Shown in pieces: positions 7,490 to 16,372 of a stretch of DNA of 38,926 nt (its first letter is position 1; every line of letters starts with the position of its first letter). Where the stretch lies: contig CAJMQQ010000022.1 of the NCBI GenBank assembly GCA_905215625.1, positions 1 through 38,926 of the forward strand. The letters are read 5' to 3'. The stretch comes from an uncultured bacterium (lineage in GTDB: Bacteria > Bacillota > Clostridia > Lachnospirales > Lachnospiraceae). Both the position numbers and the translations under genes were made by a program. The notes under the pieces are model-generated. The model was given only the letters and a program-made list of their open reading frames with translations. It did no database searches and was not told the origin of the DNA.

Positions 7490-9166
7490 TTATGGATTCA
7501 GCGAGTCCACCGTCGGAAGCGTCTCTTCCGGTGACGGCGTCTTTCCTGAATCTGTATTTTCTGATTCGACAGCGCTTTGATCGCCGCTGTTTTCAGGCAG
7601 AGAAGTTTCTTTTATCTCTTCCTTTGTTTCCTTTGGCGCCTCTAATGATGGTTCCGGACTGACAGCTGCACCTTCTCCTTGTACATAATCATCCGGCATA
7701 CCATCAACCGTCTGCGCCACCGTAGTTTCAGACACAGATTCTGTTTCTTCTGGTAAAAGCTTTTTATTACTGGTATTCCGGCGAATCACTGCCGCATGGC
7801 CTTTATACGTTTTTTCATGATCTTTCACGCGCTCTATTTCTTTTCCATCTTTATAAACTACTTTGTAGGTTACCCAGGTAGTTCCGTTGCTGCCGGCCTT
7901 TTCTATCTTTTCTGTACCCGGATCCAATGTCTGGTCTTCCACATAGGTTGGCTCTGGAGGTTCCACTTCTCCTGTCTTTTCAGAATACAGATCCCAAGTA
8001 ACCCCTTCTTCCAGCACTGGAATTCCATAAAGCGAAACCGTAGCTTTCTGATCTGCATAGCTGGCCCTGATGCAAATCGGTCCCTCTGAACGATTGATAA
8101 ACCTAAAATCCGGCTGTTCCCAGCTAATTGCTGCGTCCTGTCCTGGGGTTACATAGTTCGGTTCAAATGTGTGCGAACGCCGGTATGTAATCTCCATTCC
8201 CGACTGAAATACCACCCTATATAAGGTACTGGAAATCTGGCATACACCGCCTCCGATTTCCTGAACCACTTCGCCGCTGCTGTAAGCTGCTGCTGCCTGA
8301 TAGCCTTTTTCTTCCGTCCTCTGACCCACAACTTCATTAAACGAAAACTCTTCTCCCGGCTGTACAATGGTTCCGTTCAATGCCTCTGCCGCCAGACGGA
8401 CATTGGTATTTCTCTTAGCATTGCTCGTTGTCTTTGTCGTAAATGTAGCCAGGGTCTGATACTGTGATTTTACCTTGTCCGAATCTTCTGGCGCTGCCTC
8501 CTCAAACGGCACATCGATTGTCTGTCTGTAATTGCCGCTGGCAATCACGGTTTCTATCTCTGCAGCCAGCTTTTCCTGGTCTACAATTTTTCCGGTTTTT
8601 CCTTCTGTAAACACAAATTTTCCGGTATTATTATCGAAATGATCTAGTTTTGTATTTTGAGGTTTCACATCCCAGGTTCTTGCTACTGCGGCAACCTCCG
8701 CTTCTATCGCCTCTTTCTCCCCGTCGATTTCCAGAATATAGTCTCCGCCTTCTTTTGATGTAAAAATCTCATCCAGAAGTTTATCAATTTCTGGTTCCAC
8801 CATATTCGAAATCGTCAAAGTTTCTTTTCCATCTTTTCCTTCTCTGGCAACCTGAAGATTCCAGGGATATTTTTCCATCAATGTTTTCTTTGCTTCTTCC
8901 CTGCTCATTCCTTCCAGCGAAATGCCGTCTACCGTAACCGGATTGTGAATCGGGGCTTCGGTACTTTCTGTCTCTGTAACGAAAACTTCTGTTTTTTTGT
9001 TTTCTTTTCGCGGCCAGAAAATTACAGCCGCTGTCAGCGCAACAACTGCTGCCACACCGACGCTGGCAAACATTATTTTTTGTTTCTTTCGCTTTTTCTG
9101 CTGGGCTAACCGCTTGCTTCTTGGTCCCTTATAGGACGATTTTCTCGGAAAATCTGACTGATTCAT
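7490..9166 (-). CDS. VanW family cell-envelope protein with G5 domain
   Basis: The 558-residue protein starts with a basic stretch (PRSKRLAQQKKRKKQK) and one membrane anchor (about 31-51). A peptidoglycan-binding-like region (about 75-225) follows. Then comes the VanW domain (about 235-375), with the hallmark GEEFSFNEVVGQRTEEKGY and EIGGGVCQISSTLYR. A G5 domain (about 393-465) comes next, and a low-complexity Ser/Thr/Glu-rich tail to the end. It is likely anchored outside the membrane and bound to the wall. VanW is named from vancomycin clusters, but this long form is a common clostridial housekeeping-type gene and no van gene is nearby. The gene is 41 bases downstream of rarA. Confidence 0.92.
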   Translation of the reverse strand: MNQSDFPRKSSYKGPRSKRLAQQKKRKKQKIMFASVGVAAVVALTAAVIFWPRKENKKTEVFVTETESTEAPIHNPVTVDGISLEGMSREEAKKTLMEKYPWNLQVAREGKDGKETLTISNMVEPEIDKLLDEIFTSKEGGDYILEIDGEKEAIEAEVAAVARTWDVKPQNTKLDHFDNNTGKFVFTEGKTGKIVDQEKLAAEIETVIASGNYRQTIDVPFEEAAPEDSDKVKSQYQTLATFTTKTTSNAKRNTNVRLAAEALNGTIVQPGEEFSFNEVVGQRTEEKGYQAAAAYSSGEVVQEIGGGVCQISSTLYRVVFQSGMEITYRRSHTFEPNYVTPGQDAAISWEQPDFRFINRSEGPICIRASYADQKATVSLYGIPVLEEGVTWDLYSEKTGEVEPPEPTYVEDQTLDPGTEKIEKAGSNGTTWVTYKVVYKDGKEIERVKDHEKTYKGHAAVIRRNTSNKKLLPEETESVSETTVAQTVDGMPDDYVQGEGAAVSPEPSLEAPKETKEEIKETSLPENSGDQSAVESENTDSGKTPSPEETLPTVDSLNP

Positions 9167-9207
9167 ATATAATTAATTTTTCCTTCCATTTAAGTCTATA
9201 TTTAAAG

Positions 9208-10524
9208 TCATTTCTTCAAAAACTCCAGATGTTCTTTTATCTGCTTTTCATAGCCATTATCTGTCGGCTCATAAAACTGGCTGTCTTCCAGTCCGTCTGG
9301 CAGATACTGCTGTTTTACATAATGGTTTGGATAATCATGGGCGTATAGATATCCTTGTCCATGTCCCAATTTTTCGGCTCCTTTATAATGCTTGTCCTGC
9401 AAATGGGTTGGAACTGGCATAGTACGGGTCTCTTTTACTGCTTCCATTGCCTGGAACACTGCCATGCAGGCCGCGTTGCTTTTTGGCGCGGAAGCTACAT
9501 AGGTCACTGCTTGTGACAAAATAATCTGTGCCTCCGGCATCCCAATCCGCTCCACTGCCTGGGCCGCGCTGACTGCCACTGTAAGAGCCTGGGGATCCGC
9601 ATTTCCCACATCCTCTGCTGCGCAAATCATAATCCGCCTGGAAATAAACTTAATATCCTCGCCTGCATACAGCATTCGCGCCAGGTAGTAAACCGCCGCA
9701 TCTGGATCCGATCCTCTCATGCTTTTAATAAATGCTGACACAGTATCATAATGGTTATCCCCGCTTTTATCATACCGAACCGCCCGTTTCTGGATGCATT
9801 CCTGAGCCACCGGCAAATCAATATGGATTATGCCGTCAGCGCCCCGCTCTGTCGTCATAATTCCCAGCTCAATGGCATTTAAAGCCGCTCTGGCATCTCC
9901 ATTTGCCACATCTGCCAGAAACTCCATGGCGTCGTCCTCTATCCTGGCTCGGTACGTTCCCATCCCCCGTTCTTCATCTGTGACAGCCCGCCTTAGAAGT
10001 TCCTTAATGTCCTCTTTTTCCAGCGGCTTTAGCTCAAAAATACGGGATCTGGACAAAAGCGCTCCATTCACTTCAAAATATGGGTTTTCTGTCGTGGCGC
10101 CAATCAGAATCAATGTGCCGTCTTCCACAAATGGCAGCAGATAGTCCTGCTGGCTTTTATTGAAGCGATGAATCTCATCCACAAACAGGATTGTTTTCCT
10201 GCCGTACATTCCTAGTAAATCCTTCGCCTCTTTTACCACATCCTCCATGTCTTTCTTACCAGCTACCGTCGCATTAATCTGTTTGAATTCTGCGCTGGTC
10301 GTCCCTGCAATGACTTTAGCCAATGTAGTTTTTCCCGTTCCAGGCGGGCCGTAAAAAATAATTGACCCTATCTTATCTGCCTTAATTGCACGGTATAACA
10401 GTTTGTCTTTCCCAATAATGTGCTGCTGGCCTACTACCTCATCCAGTGTCCTCGGACGCAGACGGGATGCCAGCGGAGACTCCGTTTCTTTCGCTGTCTC
10501 TCTCATATAATCAAATAAATCCAT
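9208..10524 (-). CDS. rarA: Replication-associated recombination protein RarA (MgsA)
   Basis: RarA is a clamp-loader-like AAA+ ATPase that acts at stalled replication forks. The 438-residue protein has Walker A FYGPPGTGKTTLAK (about 58-70), Walker B ILFVDEIHRFNKSQQD (112-127), sensor motif LIGATTENP and the C-terminal tetramerisation part with AAEDVGNADPQAL and YLPDGL. The start is the ATG at 10524, with AAGGA upstream. A TTG at 10542 overlaps the previous stop and would add six residues. It follows the deacetylase gene by 14 bases. Confidence 0.95.
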   Translation of the reverse strand: MDLFDYMRETAKETESPLASRLRPRTLDEVVGQQHIIGKDKLLYRAIKADKIGSIIFYGPPGTGKTTLAKVIAGTTSAEFKQINATVAGKKDMEDVVKEAKDLLGMYGRKTILFVDEIHRFNKSQQDYLLPFVEDGTLILIGATTENPYFEVNGALLSRSRIFELKPLEKEDIKELLRRAVTDEERGMGTYRARIEDDAMEFLADVANGDARAALNAIELGIMTTERGADGIIHIDLPVAQECIQKRAVRYDKSGDNHYDTVSAFIKSMRGSDPDAAVYYLARMLYAGEDIKFISRRIMICAAEDVGNADPQALTVAVSAAQAVERIGMPEAQIILSQAVTYVASAPKSNAACMAVFQAMEAVKETRTMPVPTHLQDKHYKGAEKLGHGQGYLYAHDYPNHYVKQQYLPDGLEDSQFYEPTDNGYEKQIKEHLEFLKK

Positions 10525-10538
10525 AATTCTTTCCTTCG

Positions 10539-11240
10539 TCAATCAATAATCAGTTCATCTGCTGTAACAAAAGTATAGCCCTGCACCTGCAGAGTGTCAA
10601 CGATTTCCAACGCTGATTCTACGGATGTAGGAAAAATATCGTGCATCAAAATAATATCGCCGTCTTCTACATCTTTTAATACCCGATTGGTAATTTTCGG
10701 CGTGTTCTGATACTTCCAGTCCAGGCTGTCCACAGACCAGAAAACTGGCGTTAAATCCATTTTCTCTGCTAGTTCTTCATTCCAGTCTCCATAAGGCGGC
10801 CTCAGATATTCTGGTTCTTCCCCGATTATTTCTCCAATTATTTTTCCTGTTTTCTCTACAGATTCTCTAACCTTTTCTGCGCCCTCTTCTGTCATCTGGA
10901 CATGGCGGTAGCCATGATTGCCGATCAAATGGCCATCTTGTTTCATCTGCCGGACTAATTCTTCATTTCCTTCTATATTGGAACCCATGAGAAAAAAGGT
11001 AGCTTTTATTCCGCGTTTTTTCAGTCCTTCCAGCAGCTCTTTCGTATAAACAGAATGAGGCCCGTCATCAAACGTCAGCGCCACTACTTTTTCTTCCATT
11101 CTAGTTTCTGAAACCGTTCCCGTGAGACCGGTTTCGGCCGTTTCAGCAAATTCCCTGCCCAAAGTTCCATACACCAAAATCAACAGCAATGCAAAATCTA
11201 TCCCAACTGCCAGCAATAACTGTCCAATTTTCTTTCCCAT
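10539..11240 (-). CDS. Membrane-anchored polysaccharide deacetylase (NodB domain)
   Basis: This is a carbohydrate esterase 4 enzyme, probably acting on peptidoglycan or another cell-surface glycan. The 233 residues begin with a signal anchor (about 6-26). All five NodB motifs are present: TFDDGP (56-61), GHLIGNHGYRH (103-113), RPPYG (147-151), DSLDW (171-175) and LMHDI (199-203). The metal-binding Asp-His-His set is therefore intact. GGAG precedes the ATG. It is the first gene of the deacetylase-rarA-vanW group. Family and enzyme class are sure; the natural glycan is not. Confidence 0.92.
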   Translation of the reverse strand: MGKKIGQLLLAVGIDFALLLILVYGTLGREFAETAETGLTGTVSETRMEEKVVALTFDDGPHSVYTKELLEGLKKRGIKATFFLMGSNIEGNEELVRQMKQDGHLIGNHGYRHVQMTEEGAEKVRESVEKTGKIIGEIIGEEPEYLRPPYGDWNEELAEKMDLTPVFWSVDSLDWKYQNTPKITNRVLKDVEDGDIILMHDIFPTSVESALEIVDTLQVQGYTFVTADELIID

Positions 11241-11285
11241 TTCCCGCTCCTTCCTGTTCTTACAATATATGCAGAAGAAGGGAGA

Positions 11286-11314
11286 AATAGAAACAGGGAG
11301 GCCTGCGCCTCCCT
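11286..11314 (-). terminator. Terminator after the LytTR/DUF3021 pair
   Basis: On the minus strand AGGGAGG (11308-11314) pairs with CCTCCCT (11295-11301) around a six-base loop. A T-rich tail (GTTTCTATTTC) follows. The stem overlaps the DUF3021 stop codon. The T-tract is interrupted, so strength is uncertain. Confidence 0.55.
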
Positions 11315-11699
11315 ATTCCTGACTTAACCTTTTATTTAATTGCTTTACCGTTCTTCTTTCCCACAAAATAATAATGAACCAGACTCCAGCATACACGATT
11401 CCAAATATCGGAAGCGTCTCTCTGACAAGCACACCTATCTTAGCCCGGTACAATAGCCATGAAGTAATCAGCGTTACCGCCCAGCAAAGGCTTCCATGAA
11501 TCAGCAGACGCATCCAGAAAGCCGGCCTTTTCCAATCCATAATCATTGATAAAAGTCCATATGCTGCCGATGCTGCTAACCATCCTGTCGTTTCTATCAA
11601 AGTGCTTTCTGTCCGTCCCATCAACCACATACACGCTGTTGATATTACAGCGCCAATCCCTATTCCAGTAAACGTATATCCTATTACTTTCCGAATCAT
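11313..11699 (-). CDS. DUF3021 family membrane protein
   Basis: This 128-residue protein has four predicted hydrophobic helices (about 5-28, 35-52, 63-87, 91-112) and a basic tail, the layout of DUF3021. The ATG follows the LytTR stop by one base, with GGAGGAG inside the end of that gene, so translation is likely coupled. DUF3021 proteins commonly accompany a small LytTR regulator and are thought to hold it inactive or transduce an envelope signal. The signal is unknown here. Confidence 0.85.
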   Translation of the reverse strand: MIRKVIGYTFTGIGIGAVISTACMWLMGRTESTLIETTGWLAASAAYGLLSMIMDWKRPAFWMRLLIHGSLCWAVTLITSWLLYRAKIGVLVRETLPIFGIVYAGVWFIIILWERRTVKQLNKRLSQE

Positions 11700-11700
11700 A

Positions 11701-12168
11701 CTATTTCTCCTCCATTACATATTTTCGAAATTCCTTCATATACGATCTGGAAATTTCCAGACGGCTCTTTCCATCTTTTAAAAACGCTGTATAATTACCG
11801 CTGAATCCGGCCTCAACCGCCGCTACAAACCGTATATTAACCAATGTTCCTTTATTAATTTGAACAAACCCCTGCTTCGACAGCATACTTGCCAGCTCAT
11901 ACAGCTTATACTTTGCTTCTAATGGCCCATTTCCTCTTACTTCTCCAAAAATCTTTCCTCCTCTGCTCTCAAAATATTGAATTTCAGCAGTTTCGCAAAG
12001 AAACTCCCTGCCTTCTTTATAAAGAAAGATTCTTTTTCTCACGTTCTTCTCTGTCTCCACAAGTCCTTGAAGCGTTTGAATCAGTTCTGCTGTCTTTTTG
12101 TCTTCCAATCGCCCCCGAACGATAAGTTCCGGAACATCAATATCCGCCTGCTCCCATATCAGTTTCAT
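11701..12168 (-). CDS. LytTR-domain DNA-binding regulator
   Basis: The 155-residue protein has a short N-terminal region (about 1-50) and a LytTR domain (about 55-150) with IQYFESRGGKIFGEV, FVQINKGTLVNIRFV and LEISRSYMKEFRK. No receiver domain is present, so it is not a two-component response regulator. It pairs with the DUF3021 gene directly downstream; such pairs usually regulate their own operon. GGGAGG precedes the ATG. A candidate promoter lies at 12213-12241. Confidence 0.9.
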   Translation of the reverse strand: MKLIWEQADIDVPELIVRGRLEDKKTAELIQTLQGLVETEKNVRKRIFLYKEGREFLCETAEIQYFESRGGKIFGEVRGNGPLEAKYKLYELASMLSKQGFVQINKGTLVNIRFVAAVEAGFSGNYTAFLKDGKSRLEISRSYMKEFRKYVMEEK

Positions 12169-12212
12169 CTCTGCCTCCCTTGTCTGTCTTTCTGTAATTA
12201 TTCTCTATGCTT

Positions 12213-12241
12213 ACTATAGCAAAAACAACAGCATTTGTCTT
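12213..12241 (-). promoter_or_regulatory. Candidate promoter of the LytTR/DUF3021 operon
   Basis: TATAGT (12213-12218) is a good -10 box on the minus strand. The -35 position 17 bases upstream is a weak AAGACA (12236-12241), as expected for a promoter that needs an activator such as the LytTR protein itself. No certain LytTR direct repeat was found. Confidence 0.4.
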
Positions 12242-12304
12242 ATAAAATCCTGTATCCGGTTGCTGCTGGACGATAAGTGGCGTTTAAGGAAACGTATCTG
12301 GTCT

Positions 12305-12351
12305 AAAAAAGAGAAACAGCGCCAGGTGTCTCCTGACGCTGCTCCTCTTTT
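12305..12351 (-). terminator. Terminator of the tagaturonate reductase gene
   Basis: On the minus strand CAGCGTCAGG pairs with CCTGGCGCTG (one mismatch), extended by GAGG/CTC arms, and runs into TTTTTT. It lies about 65-110 bases after the reductase stop codon. Confidence 0.8.
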
Positions 12352-12416
12352 AGGGTGGTTATCTATTTAACAATATGGGGAAATGAAACTATTTTATTGA
12401 TATGATCCTATTTGTT

Positions 12417-13757
12417 TTATTTTGCTAATACGGCTTTGTAAGCTTCTGCCATGCCTTTTTCCTGAATCAGGTCATAATATCCCTGAACCATAGGAATCAT
12501 CTCGGTTAAGTCAGCGTGCCAGTAGTCTTCTCTCTTCATAATTTCTTCTACCGATGCAGTCTTCATAAATTCCATGATTTCTGCGCCGTCATTTGCCTTA
12601 TCGGTTCTGTAGAATGCAATCAGAGCGGCCATAGAGAAGGTCAGAGCCTCTGGATACTTGCCGAATTTTTCCTTGTATTCTAAGATGGTCGGCAGCACGC
12701 GTACCTGGAACTTGCTGACAGAGTTTAATGCAATGCTTAAAAGCTGATGCTTGATAAATGGGTTGCTGAAGCGCTCCAGGACGTCTTTTGCAAACTGGAT
12801 GTCTGTCTCGGTATTTCCTAAAGTAGGTACAATCTCATCAAACAGGCACTTCTTTAAGAATGCGCTGACTGTTTCGTCCTTTAAGCACTCGCCTACTGTC
12901 TGTAGGCCATACAGATATGCGCCTAATACCATGGAGGTATGACCGCCGTTTAAGATACGTACTTTTCTCTTCTTATATGGTTTTACATCGTCTGTCCATA
13001 CAATGTTGTATCCAGCTTTGTTAAATGGAAGTTCATATTCGTGATGGCCGCCGATTACCCATAAATGGAAAATCTCTGCAGTGTCAATCAAGTTATCTGT
13101 GTAGCCGAGCTGCTTGTTCAGTTCTTCTGCCTCGTCCTTCGGATAGCCGGTTACGATACGGTCAACCAGGGTGCTGCAGAAATCATTCTCATTGTTAATC
13201 CAGTTCTTGAAGTCCTCGCCTAATTCCCACAGATCTGCATATTTTAATACGCACGCCTTTAAGTTGTCGCCGTTGTTGTCAATCAGCTCACATGGAAGCA
13301 GAATCATTCCAGGAAGGCCGGCTTCAAATCTCTTATATAAAAACTGGGTCAGCTTTGCCGGATAAGATTTTGGAGGCATATCGGTCAGCTTTTCTGTACC
13401 AAGATACTCAATACCTGCCTCAGTCGTATTGGAAACCAGCACTCTCATGTCAGGGCTGGTAGCCAGTGCAATGTACTCTTCATACTGGGTATAAGGATTC
13501 AGCGCTCTGGAAATGGAAGTAATGTGGGTATGTTCGTTTACTACTTCTCCATTGCTGATGCCGCGAAGGAATAAATTATACTCGCAGTTCTGATCTGCCA
13601 GCATCTGGCACATACCTTTTTCAATCGGCTGTACAACTACGATCTTGCCGTCATAAAGTCCCTTCTCCTGTAATTTGTGGAAAAAATAGTCCACAAAGCC
13701 TCTTAAAAATCCGCCTTCACCAAACTGAATGACTGTCTCTTTTACATTGCCGCTCAT
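12417..13757 (-). CDS. uxaB: Tagaturonate reductase / mannitol dehydrogenase family oxidoreductase
   Basis: The 446-residue protein belongs to the polyol-specific long-chain dehydrogenases. It has the nucleotide-binding VIQFGEGGFLRGFVDYFFHKL at the N-terminus and the family signature ILNGGHTSMVLGAYLYGL in the middle. The lack of a mannitol-type start and the GFLRGFVDYF context favour tagaturonate reductase (UxaB), which reduces D-tagaturonate to D-altronate in galacturonate degradation. The start is the ATG at 13757, with GGAGG eight bases upstream; an earlier ATG lacks such a site. It is a single-gene unit with its own promoter between two matching operators and its own terminator. No other hexuronate gene is in the window. 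Confidence 0.85.
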   Translation of the reverse strand: MSGNVKETVIQFGEGGFLRGFVDYFFHKLQEKGLYDGKIVVVQPIEKGMCQMLADQNCEYNLFLRGISNGEVVNEHTHITSISRALNPYTQYEEYIALATSPDMRVLVSNTTEAGIEYLGTEKLTDMPPKSYPAKLTQFLYKRFEAGLPGMILLPCELIDNNGDNLKACVLKYADLWELGEDFKNWINNENDFCSTLVDRIVTGYPKDEAEELNKQLGYTDNLIDTAEIFHLWVIGGHHEYELPFNKAGYNIVWTDDVKPYKKRKVRILNGGHTSMVLGAYLYGLQTVGECLKDETVSAFLKKCLFDEIVPTLGNTETDIQFAKDVLERFSNPFIKHQLLSIALNSVSKFQVRVLPTILEYKEKFGKYPEALTFSMAALIAFYRTDKANDGAEIMEFMKTASVEEIMKREDYWHADLTEMIPMVQGYYDLIQEKGMAEAYKAVLAK

Positions 13758-13786
13758 GGTAATAACCTCCATTAACATATAGTTTT

Positions 13787-13800
13787 TGTAAGTGCTTACA
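13787..13800. promoter_or_regulatory. Operator O1 downstream of the uxaB promoter
   Basis: TGTAAGTGCTTACA is an inverted repeat (TGTAAG/CTTACA) of the LacI/GalR or cre-like type, differing from the usual central CG by TG. It lies in the leader, about 40 bases after the predicted transcription start. Confidence 0.65.
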
Positions 13801-13840
13801 TTTTTGAGAAAACCTGATGTTTCTTTGTTTTGTTACCCAT

Positions 13841-13869
13841 ACTATACACCAGGTTTAAAAAATATTCAA
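13841..13869 (-). promoter_or_regulatory. Promoter of uxaB
   Basis: TTGAAT (13864-13869) and TATAGT (13841-13846) on the minus strand have a 17-base spacer. The promoter lies midway between the two operators. Confidence 0.7.
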
Positions 13870-13887
13870 GAGGTTTTTCACATTTTT

Positions 13888-13901
13888 TGTAAGTGTTTAC
13901 A
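13888..13901. promoter_or_regulatory. Operator O2 upstream of the uxaB promoter
   Basis: TGTAAGTGTTTACA matches O1 at 13 of 14 positions and starts 101 bases from it. Two such sites flanking a promoter suggest repression by a LacI-family dimer or tetramer, perhaps with looping. The regulator gene is not in the window. Confidence 0.65.
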
Positions 13902-13904
13902 TTT

Positions 13905-15497
13905 TTATTCTTCCGGTAAATATAAAAAATTATTATCGTTTTTACTGTCCCCTATCATGGCCCGCATTTCTTTTACTTGTCTGCTGTCTGGAAGCAGCCG
14001 GATCCACCACTGCCAGGCGACGGTATTCTTTACTGCCTTCTCGTCAATTACCCTCCCGGCATAATAATCCTCATAGAGTTCTGCATACAAGCTGGTCATG
14101 TCATCTATCAGTTCCCAGGACACTGGATCCATTTTCTTTTCGATTTGACGGGCAATCAGTCCTTTTATATACTGATAAGAATAGTTTTCAAAATCCAATA
14201 AATCTCCATTATCAATTTCATTTTTCCTGGCCCATCCAGACACATCGGTTAACTTCGTCTGATAGGTTAGATTGCCTTCTTCATCCCAGCGCATCATTCC
14301 ATATTGACAAGGTGTAATGCTGATGGAATCGCTGACGATTTCATAAATACCGTAAGGTTCTTCTTCCTGATCTGCATTCTGCTTTGCCGTCAGTCTGGGG
14401 CCAGGTCCCAGACGCTCTTCTGACAACTCTGCCTGACTGTGCTTTTTCAGACGCTGCACATGGAGATGACCGCTGACATACACTGGCAGTTTCCATTTTT
14501 CCAGCAGATCCACTACTTCTTCATAATTCTCCATCGCGCAGTCTGTCGTATAAAGGCTGCTCTGAGGCATCAGGTTATGATGGCCCACTGGAATTACCGT
14601 AACGCCCGCCTTTTCTGCTTCTTCCAGCTGGCTGTCCATCCAGGACAAGGTTTCCTCTTTTAACCGTCCTCCAACCAGGTTGACCGGATCATACTGACAA
14701 GTATCCAGCATCATCAGCCAATACCGTTCATCCAGCTCATAGACATAACTAAGAGAGGCCTGATCCCTGCTTTTTGCCTGATCATATCCGAATCTATGGT
14801 AATACCCATAAAATTCTTCCGGTGTAACCGGCTGACCCTGGGTTTTCGTATCTCCAAAATAATAAGAAGCATGAGGATTGTTAATATCATGGTTCCCTGG
14901 AATTACCAGAACCGGAACTCCCCCGTTCTGGATCTCTGCCAGCTTTTCCGACAGTTCCTGATGGTTTTCTTTTTCCCCATTCATGGTAATGTCTCCGCTC
15001 AAAATCAGCGCATCCGGCTTTTGGGCAAGAATTTCCTCAGAAAATGCCTCTAACAGCTCCGGCAAATAGTAAATCAGTTTTCCATCGCTGGATGCAATAA
15101 AATCCCGGTATGCCTTTCCAAAATCCGTAATGGAATGGCTTTGATAGTGAAGGTCAGATGCAATTGCCAGCGTTGGCGGCTCATACGGCGATTCTTCTTC
15201 CAGAGTTATTTTTGTCTCATTCTCATCCAAATCTCCGGATTCTGCCTGTTCTGATTCAGCGCTTCCAGACTCTTCGACTGTTTCCGGAGGCGTCGGTGTC
15301 GTTTCTTCTGAAGGGAGTTCTGCTCCCGTCTCCTGTTCTTCTAAAAACGGTCTTGAGGTTTCCTGAACTATTCCGGTTTCCCTGGCCAGACGATCTTTGT
15401 AATCTCTGCTGATAATTCCTACTACCGCCCCTATTGTAAAAAGCAGAAGCAGCACTGCAAGTGCTGCTCCCAGATCATTTTTCCTGATTTTTTTCAT
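13905..15497 (-). CDS. Exported metallophosphoesterase (calcineurin-like)
   Basis: The 530-residue protein has an N-terminal membrane segment (about 9-30), then an acidic Ser/Thr/Glu linker to about 105. The phosphoesterase domain follows, with all metal motifs: SDLHY (Asp115, His117), LSGDI (168-169), PGNHD (201-204), VGHHN and SGHLH. It is therefore a two-metal enzyme facing outside the membrane. The C-terminal 150 residues resemble the extension seen in clostridial relatives. AGAGG precedes the ATG, and it follows the HAD gene by 17 bases. The substrate is unknown. Confidence 0.9.
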   Translation of the reverse strand: MKKIRKNDLGAALAVLLLLFTIGAVVGIISRDYKDRLARETGIVQETSRPFLEEQETGAELPSEETTPTPPETVEESGSAESEQAESGDLDENETKITLEEESPYEPPTLAIASDLHYQSHSITDFGKAYRDFIASSDGKLIYYLPELLEAFSEEILAQKPDALILSGDITMNGEKENHQELSEKLAEIQNGGVPVLVIPGNHDINNPHASYYFGDTKTQGQPVTPEEFYGYYHRFGYDQAKSRDQASLSYVYELDERYWLMMLDTCQYDPVNLVGGRLKEETLSWMDSQLEEAEKAGVTVIPVGHHNLMPQSSLYTTDCAMENYEEVVDLLEKWKLPVYVSGHLHVQRLKKHSQAELSEERLGPGPRLTAKQNADQEEEPYGIYEIVSDSISITPCQYGMMRWDEEGNLTYQTKLTDVSGWARKNEIDNGDLLDFENYSYQYIKGLIARQIEKKMDPVSWELIDDMTSLYAELYEDYYAGRVIDEKAVKNTVAWQWWIRLLPDSRQVKEMRAMIGDSKNDNNFLYLPEE

Positions 15498-15514
15498 GCA
15501 GACCTCTTATTCTG

Positions 15515-16303
15515 TCAAATAATGCCCAGTTCTTTCATGGCCCAGGCCACTCCATCTTCTTCTACCGTTTTTGTAACAAAGGTTGCATACGGTTCCAGAC
15601 CTTTATCATGTTTCCCCATGAGAACTGCATTTTCTGCAAATTCAAACATAGACAAATCGTTCATGCTGTCTCCGAACACATAGGCATCTTTTAACGGAAT
15701 CTGGTACTGATCCAATACCCACTGAATTGCCGTTGCCTTAGAATGCCCTTTTGGCACGCATTCATAAAAACCGCCTCTGTCAATAATGTCAAAGTCCTCT
15801 CCGATTACCTGGAAAAATCCCTCTTTATCTGCTGTCTCGTCTGCCGTCATGCAGAATTTGTCAAACTCATAGTCGGTTCTCTCAAGAGAATGGGATGGAC
15901 CCCCCATTTCTTCGTTGACAGATAGGCGGAGCCGCTCCATCCATGGAGTACGGTATGGTTTTTCGTTGAAATAGCAGCCCTGGGAACCTTCTAATACGGC
16001 TTCTATCCCATAGTCCTTAATTGCTTTGCGAAGCTTGATTCCCTTCTCATAAGGAACATGGCAGGCATATACTTCTTTGCCTCCTGCCACAATACAAGTG
16101 CCGCATCCGCACAAGGCTCCGTCTGTTTCTATTTCCTCCAGCAGCGGTTCCACTAGAACATAACTGCGGCCAGAATTGATAAATACCAGATGGCCTTTCT
16201 TCCTCGCCTCTTTTAAAGCTTCTTTGGCGCTTTCGGGAACCTGTCTGGTAATTTCGCTTAATAATGTTCCGTCAATGTCAAAAAACAATGCCTTTCTGCT
16301 CAT
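15515..16303 (-). CDS. Cof-type HAD-IIB phosphatase
   Basis: The 262-residue protein has the HAD nucleophile motif FFDIDGTLL (Asp9, Asp11), the second motif INSGRS and the late motif FGDSMNDLSMFE. The Cof/IIB cap lies between them. Such enzymes dephosphorylate sugar phosphates, pyridoxal phosphate or flavin nucleotides. I chose the ATG at 16303 because the protein then starts three residues before the hydrophobic strand; AAGGAG lies 13 bases upstream. An ATG at 16330 is possible. It follows xpt on the same strand. The substrate cannot be told. Confidence 0.88.
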   Translation of the reverse strand: MSRKALFFDIDGTLLSEITRQVPESAKEALKEARKKGHLVFINSGRSYVLVEPLLEEIETDGALCGCGTCIVAGGKEVYACHVPYEKGIKLRKAIKDYGIEAVLEGSQGCYFNEKPYRTPWMERLRLSVNEEMGGPSHSLERTDYEFDKFCMTADETADKEGFFQVIGEDFDIIDRGGFYECVPKGHSKATAIQWVLDQYQIPLKDAYVFGDSMNDLSMFEFAENAVLMGKHDKGLEPYATFVTKTVEEDGVAWAMKELGII

Positions 16304-16372
16304 ATTCTGATAAATTCTCCTTATCATCAAATTAAACAGAGCTGCGCCGGTTTCCCATTGCAGCCCCTTTTT

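Noticed and set aside
7490..9166. Vancomycin resistance gene because of the VanW domain
   Set aside because: No vanR, vanS, vanH, vanA/B or vanX nearby; long VanW/G5 proteins are general in Clostridia.
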